Below are positions 60,071-64,000 of a stretch of DNA of 64,000 nt, in pieces. This DNA comes from Tepiditoga spiralis. Lineage in GTDB: Bacteria > Thermotogota > Thermotogae > Petrotogales > Petrotogaceae. A model generated the notes under the pieces. The model did no database searches and had not been told where the DNA came from. It saw nothing but the letters and a program-made list of their open reading frames with translations. The first letter of the stretch is position 1. Each line of letters opens with the position of its first letter. The position numbers and the translations under genes were made by a program. The stretch spans positions 310,001 to 374,000 of the forward strand of contig NZ_AP018712.1 in assembly GCF_014701195.1 (NCBI RefSeq), given 5' to 3'.

Positions 60071-62239
60071 TTATACTTTAAATTTTTCTACTAAACTATC
60101 TAATTCATTTGAAATTTGAGATAATTCTTCAGCCATACCTACTATTTCAACACTAGAATCAGCAACAGCCTTAATTTCTTCTTTTGTATTTTTAATACTA
60201 GAACTAACTGTAGAAACATTATCGCTTGCTTGATTCATTGCTGCGGCCATTTCTTCAGCTGCTGCACTTTGTTCTTCTGCACTAGCTGCAAGATTAGTAA
60301 CCATAGAACTCATTTCTTTCATAGAATTTTTTATATTTTCAAAACCAATTGCAACTTCATTAGATTGATTTCCAACCTTTTCAATTATATCCTTTAATCC
60401 AAGAGATTTTTCTCCTACAACCTTTGTATCATTTTTTATGTTGCCCAAAAGTTCTGAAATGCTTTCAGTTGCTGTTTTAGTTTCTTCAGCAAGTTTTCTT
60501 ATTTCATCAGCAACAACAGCAAAACCTTTTCCTGCTTCTCCTGCTCTTGCTGCTTCTATAGCTGCATTTAAAGCTAATAAGTTTGTTTGCTCTGCAATAG
60601 TAACTATTGCATCAACTATTCCTTCAATATTTGCTGATTCATCTTGTAATTTTTTAACTGTACTATAATTATCTTCGGCGTTATCTACTGCATTTTTTGC
60701 AATATCTTTAATTTCTCTTATTTTTTTCTCACCAGTTTCTATGTTGTTTTCAACTTCATCATTTTTATCTGCAAGTGAAGTAGCTGCAGAACTAACAACT
60801 TGTGCAGAAGTTGCAACTTCATCAACAGATGCAGTAGTTTCTTCAATAGCAGCTGCCGTATTTTCAGCAGCTTCAGTTACCTTTTCTGAATCTGCAAAAG
60901 CTTCTTCAGTTGTTGCATTTAATTCTTCAGACAATGCTGCCATATTAGCAGAATTTTTTTCTGTTTTTTGAGATTTTTCTTTTATTTCGATAACTATCTT
61001 GTGTAAATTTTTTCTCATACTTTCAAGTGATTCTTGCAATATTCCCATTTCATCATTCTTATCTTTTTTTAATTCTTTATTTAAAACACCATTTGAAATT
61101 TCCTTTGAAAATTCAACAATAGTATTTAAAGGTTTCTTTATCATATTTCTAAACAAGAAATAAATAATTAATGAAACAATAATTATTGAGAATATAGAAA
61201 TCCAAATAGTTATAGAAATACTCTTTCTAACAGCCGCATACATTTCATCTTCATATGCAGCAAGAACAACATAATAATCTCCAATATTTTTTACATAAGC
61301 AATTTTTTTAACTGGTTTTGTTTGTCCAGGTTTTGGATAATAGTAAGAAAAAAATCCATTTTTAACATCTTTTACTATATCAAACACTTTTTTTCCAGTT
61401 TTATCATCAACTGCAGAACTTTTTTTACCAATACTTTCTTTTTTATAATACATTACAAATTTACCATCTTTATCATAAACAATTGGATAAGAACTGTTAC
61501 CTAAGGTTGGATTTGAATAAAGCATTTTATAAAGCTGATCATCTGATTCTTTTTTTAATTGAGCCATATTTTTATCTATATTATCAATATAAACACCTGT
61601 TCCAATATACCAATTCCATTCAGGAACATATAAACCAACACTCAATTTTGGAAAAACTTGATCATCTGGCATACCAGGTTTTGGCCAATAATAAACACTT
61701 GATCCATCACCAATTCCATTAAACTTATCTTTTGCAGCTTTTACAATATTTCTTATAACATAATTTCCATTTTTGTCTTTTAAATCATACAAACTCTTAC
61801 CTTCAAGAGATGGTTTTGCCGCATGAAATACAGTCACACTTTTTTCTGTAAAACCAAAAAGATAACCTTCTCCATTATCATATTTTAAAAGCTTAACATC
61901 ATTTTTAGCTGCTTCTTGAGCTTCTTTTCTTGTCATTTTTCCAGATTTTTCAAGTTGTATATACTTTTCAATAATATCTTTTGCCATTTCATCAATACTC
62001 GTTAATCTTAAAACTTGATCTTTTATAGCTTCTTCTCTTAATTTTGCTATTTTAGAATCATTTGTTAAAATTATGTTTGTAATTTTATCAACAGATTTTT
62101 CCATTATTTTATTTTTTATTAAGTCATTGGAAAGATTTGTTATCTCCCTTGCAGAAAAAAATCCAATTACTGAAAACGAAACTATCAACACCAAAGACAT
62201 CAGTAATATAAACTTAAAACTCAAACTTTTAAATCTCAT
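60071..62239 (-). CDS. Methyl-accepting chemotaxis protein with tandem Cache_2 sensor
   Basis: TM1 near 8-30, an extracellular region of two related Cache_2 modules, TM2 near 345-365, HAMP, and the signalling domain with [20 protein letters not shown]. Each Cache module has its own PKPG loop ([11 protein letters not shown] near 197 and [12 protein letters not shown] near 305) followed by an aromatic strand. Ligands of such sensors are often small carboxylates, but none can be predicted. It follows the MFS gene by 37 bases; TGTATAAT in that gap (minus strand) may be its own promoter. Confidence 0.95.
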   Translation of the reverse strand: MRFKSLSFKFILLMSLVLIVSFSVIGFFSAREITNLSNDLIKNKIMEKSVDKITNIILTNDSKIAKLREEAIKDQVLRLTSIDEMAKDIIEKYIQLEKSGKMTRKEAQEAAKNDVKLLKYDNGEGYLFGFTEKSVTVFHAAKPSLEGKSLYDLKDKNGNYVIRNIVKAAKDKFNGIGDGSSVYYWPKPGMPDDQVFPKLSVGLYVPEWNWYIGTGVYIDNIDKNMAQLKKESDDQLYKMLYSNPTLGNSSYPIVYDKDGKFVMYYKKESIGKKSSAVDDKTGKKVFDIVKDVKNGFFSYYYPKPGQTKPVKKIAYVKNIGDYYVVLAAYEDEMYAAVRKSISITIWISIFSIIIVSLIIYFLFRNMIKKPLNTIVEFSKEISNGVLNKELKKDKNDEMGILQESLESMRKNLHKIVIEIKEKSQKTEKNSANMAALSEELNATTEEAFADSEKVTEAAENTAAAIEETTASVDEVATSAQVVSSAATSLADKNDEVENNIETGEKKIREIKDIAKNAVDNAEDNYSTVKKLQDESANIEGIVDAIVTIAEQTNLLALNAAIEAARAGEAGKGFAVVADEIRKLAEETKTATESISELLGNIKNDTKVVGEKSLGLKDIIEKVGNQSNEVAIGFENIKNSMKEMSSMVTNLAASAEEQSAAAEEMAAAMNQASDNVSTVSSSIKNTKEEIKAVADSSVEIVGMAEELSQISNELDSLVEKFKV

Positions 62240-62276
62240 AAATAACTCCTCCTTTTATTAATCATAATTAAATATA

Positions 62277-63392
62277 TTATACACTATTTAATAATCGTTT
62301 TAGTAAAATTAACGTAAATAAAATAAACATAGGTAAAACGTAAGAATATAATATATTTATGCTTCCTATTAAGGCCATTGAATTAACTATTATTAATTGA
62401 CCTATACCAGTTGAACCATAAACTAAACCGCTAAAGAGACCAACTTCTCTATTAGATAATTTTGAATTAGAAAACTTTTGTACTGATGGAAAAATTGGTC
62501 CTAAAAATATTCCAGTGGAAATAAAAAACAAATAGTTATGTGTAAATAATAATAAAATAATACTCAATGCAGAAAAGAAAGAGAAAATAGAAATAGTTTT
62601 TAACAAACCAATTTTTTTATTAATTTTTTCTGTTAAAATTCTTGCAAAAGTAAAGACAATCCAAAAACCACTCAAAATTAATGAAGCATTTTCCTTGGTA
62701 ATATTAAACTTATTAAATAATGTACCACTCCAAGTTACATATCCAATTTCAACACCAGCATACAATACAAAAATAATTAAAGAAATATAAACAAATTTTC
62801 TTGACAATATTTTTAAAGCTTCTCGAAATCTTATAGCTTCATATTTTGTATTTTTCATAGTATTAGTTAATAAAACATAAAAAAACAGAACAATTAAAAG
62901 AACAGAATAAACAGCATAAATAGTTCTAAAATCTATATTATACTTTAATAAAAAAGCTATAAAAACAGGAGCTAAAATACCTCCAAATCCAAAGCAAGCA
63001 TGAAAAAAACCATAATTTTGATATTTTTCATCTAAATGAGCAAAAAAAGAGGTTAATGTTGTAAAAGCCGTACCCATAGAAACTCCAATAAAAAATATTC
63101 CAAATAAAATCATCAAAAAAGAAGAAGAAATTGCAAAAATACTAGTTCCAATAACTCCAAAAATAATGGTTATTAAAAGAGAAGATTTCAAACCAAGTTG
63201 TGCAATAATCATAGCTCCAATAAAATTAGAAAGCATACTTCCAACAGTACTTAAAGTTGGAACAAAAGACAGCTCAATAATAGAAACATTAAAGGTACTT
63301 TTAATAGAAGTCATAATTGGAGCAAGTGTATTTACTAATATAGAAAATAATAATAAAGATAAAAAAACAAAGTTTCTTTTTTTCAATTCCAT
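62277..63392 (-). CDS. Major facilitator superfamily transporter
   Basis: A 371-residue protein with 11-12 hydrophobic helices, an N-terminal MELKKRNFVFLSLLLF and an MFS-type cytoplasmic loop between TM2 and TM3 (NFIGAMIIAQLGLKSSLLIT), where the usual GxxxDRxGRR is degenerate. FGFGGILAPVFIAFLL is a further helix with packed Gly. The FucP/GsgP-like group of sugar transporters shares this overall pattern, but the substrate is uncertain. Ribosome site GGAGGT. Confidence 0.88.
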   Translation of the reverse strand: MELKKRNFVFLSLLLFSILVNTLAPIMTSIKSTFNVSIIELSFVPTLSTVGSMLSNFIGAMIIAQLGLKSSLLITIIFGVIGTSIFAISSSFLMILFGIFFIGVSMGTAFTTLTSFFAHLDEKYQNYGFFHACFGFGGILAPVFIAFLLKYNIDFRTIYAVYSVLLIVLFFYVLLTNTMKNTKYEAIRFREALKILSRKFVYISLIIFVLYAGVEIGYVTWSGTLFNKFNITKENASLILSGFWIVFTFARILTEKINKKIGLLKTISIFSFFSALSIILLLFTHNYLFFISTGIFLGPIFPSVQKFSNSKLSNREVGLFSGLVYGSTGIGQLIIVNSMALIGSINILYSYVLPMFILFTLILLKRLLNSV

Positions 63393-63435
63393 AAAAATAC
63401 CTCCATTTTTATTAATTGGAAATTATTTAATAAAA

Positions 63436-63456
63436 AAAATCCCGGCTTTGCCGGGA
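63436..63456 (-). terminator. Terminator upstream of the MFS gene
   Basis: Stem CCCGGC/GCCGGG (63441-63446 with 63450-63455, loop TTT) followed on the minus strand by eight T residues. It ends the endonuclease/exonuclease/phosphatase-family gene to its right. Confidence 0.85.
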
Positions 63457-63505
63457 ACTGTATTAATTATAACATGATAATTAATTTTTGTAAAGATATT
63501 TTTAG

Positions 63506-64000
63506 TTAATTTAATTTAACTTTTATCATAACTGGATTATGATCAGTATATACAAAGTTCAAATTATAACCATTTATACTCTCAACTACTATATTGGGTG
63601 AAGTTAAAAAACTATCAATTATTGTAGTATAATTTTTTCCAGGAGTATAAGGTATATCATCATTTCGTATTGAAGGTGTTTTTATATCATAATTCCATTT
63701 CCAGCCTTTGTCTGGCCAATCTTTTGATATTTCAATAATCCAAGAAGGAATTTTTTGTTCGCTTTTAAAGTTATTTAAAGGTACTCCTGGTGGAACCATA
63801 TTCCAATCTCCACCTATGATTACATAATTCCCTTTTTTATACTCACTCAATAATTTATCTTTTAAGAATCCCATTTGAGTTTTTCTCAAACTTCCATCAT
63901 CAAAAGCAGAGTTATGAGTATTAATTATTACTAACTCTTTATCTTTATAAGGAAATCTCCATTCCTGTATACATCTATCAAGTTGAACCAATTTTATAGG
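63506..64000 (-). CDS. Endonuclease/exonuclease/phosphatase family protein (partial)
   Basis: The frame stays open to the right edge, so the N-terminus lies beyond the window; the TTG at 63991 is internal, not a start. The visible C-terminal part has the EEP motifs VIINTHNSAFDD, VIIGGDWNMVPPG, TIIDSFLTSPNI and the final YTDHNPVMIKV (catalytic Asp-His). Family members cut nucleic acids or phosphoesters; a secreted or lipid phosphatase is possible. The terminator at 63436-63456 follows. Confidence 0.9.
   Translation of the reverse strand, partial: PIKLVQLDRCIQEWRFPYKDKELVIINTHNSAFDDGSLRKTQMGFLKDKLLSEYKKGNYVIIGGDWNMVPPGVPLNNFKSEQKIPSWIIEISKDWPDKGWKWNYDIKTPSIRNDDIPYTPGKNYTTIIDSFLTSPNIVVESINGYNLNFVYTDHNPVMIKVKLN

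Noticed and set aside
1-64000. CRISPR array, prophage or conjugative element
   Set aside because: No regularly spaced repeats and no cas, phage structural or conjugation genes were seen on either strand.

Overview
This 64 kb window is very AT-rich chromosomal DNA from what is most likely a member of the Thermotogota, with a Marinitoga/Oceanotoga/Geotoga-like style. This is inferred from gene content, not from a marker tree. Pointers are a TGS-type uridine kinase-like protein, small toga-like beta-barrel proteins, many Cache chemoreceptors, MinD with a very divergent MinE, and strong GGAGGTGA-type ribosome binding sites that often serve GTG or TTG starts. No rRNA, CRISPR array or prophage was seen. 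One tRNA (Gln, TTG anticodon) lies near the left edge.

Layout. 1-284: end of an unknown gene, a terminator, tRNA-Gln with a consensus promoter. 284-3.5 kb: nucleoside kinase-like gene, then a complete IS256-family element. 3.5-9.3 kb: a double [4Fe-4S] reductive-dehalogenase/QueG-like protein with a 7TM-PAS-PAS histidine kinase, a secreted protein, YjbQ, MinE and MinD. 9.4-12.5 kb: an ABC-2 exporter operon headed by a TetR regulator under a perfect 30-bp palindrome. 12.6-16 kb: a diguanylate cyclase, a subtilisin-like protease whose frame has no start codon, and an unlisted 39-residue secreted peptide. 16-22.3 kb: a secreted metallophosphoesterase, a TylF-type methyltransferase coupled to a helical-repeat protein with an internal helix-turn-helix, and an AAA/PD-(D/E)XK protein. 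22.4-29.9 kb: a cell-envelope operon (VanZ-like, beta-barrel, TPR, large secreted repeat protein) ending in an rRNA/tRNA m5U methyltransferase. 30-37 kb: Tgt, an HD-GYP phosphodiesterase, a chemoreceptor and RsmA.

37.1-55.7 kb is a surface-polysaccharide locus, nearly all on the minus strand. Its promoter-proximal end (55.7 kb) holds the initiating phosphoglycosyltransferase and a Wzz-type chain-length protein. Then come several GT4 glycosyltransferases, a polymerase-like membrane protein, a polysaccharide deacetylase, a FemAB-like transferase, an asparagine-synthase-like amidoligase, a CapA-like protein, a Wzx flippase and UDP-GlcNAc 2-epimerase. The distal end (38.3-40.7 kb) has been remodelled: decayed IS3-family fragments sit on both sides of the epimerase gene, fused to the stumps of two lost genes, one a glycosyltransferase. 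55.9-64 kb: DUF1292 protein, HU, two chemoreceptors, an AIM24-family protein, a small beta-barrel, an MFS transporter and a partial endonuclease/exonuclease/phosphatase protein.

The strongest themes are environmental sensing (three chemoreceptors, one GGDEF and one HD-GYP protein, one histidine kinase) and surface building. The most speculative but interesting set is the subtilase, the 39-residue exported peptide and the helical-repeat/HTH protein at 14.3-19.7 kb, which together resemble the parts list of a peptide-signalling system.
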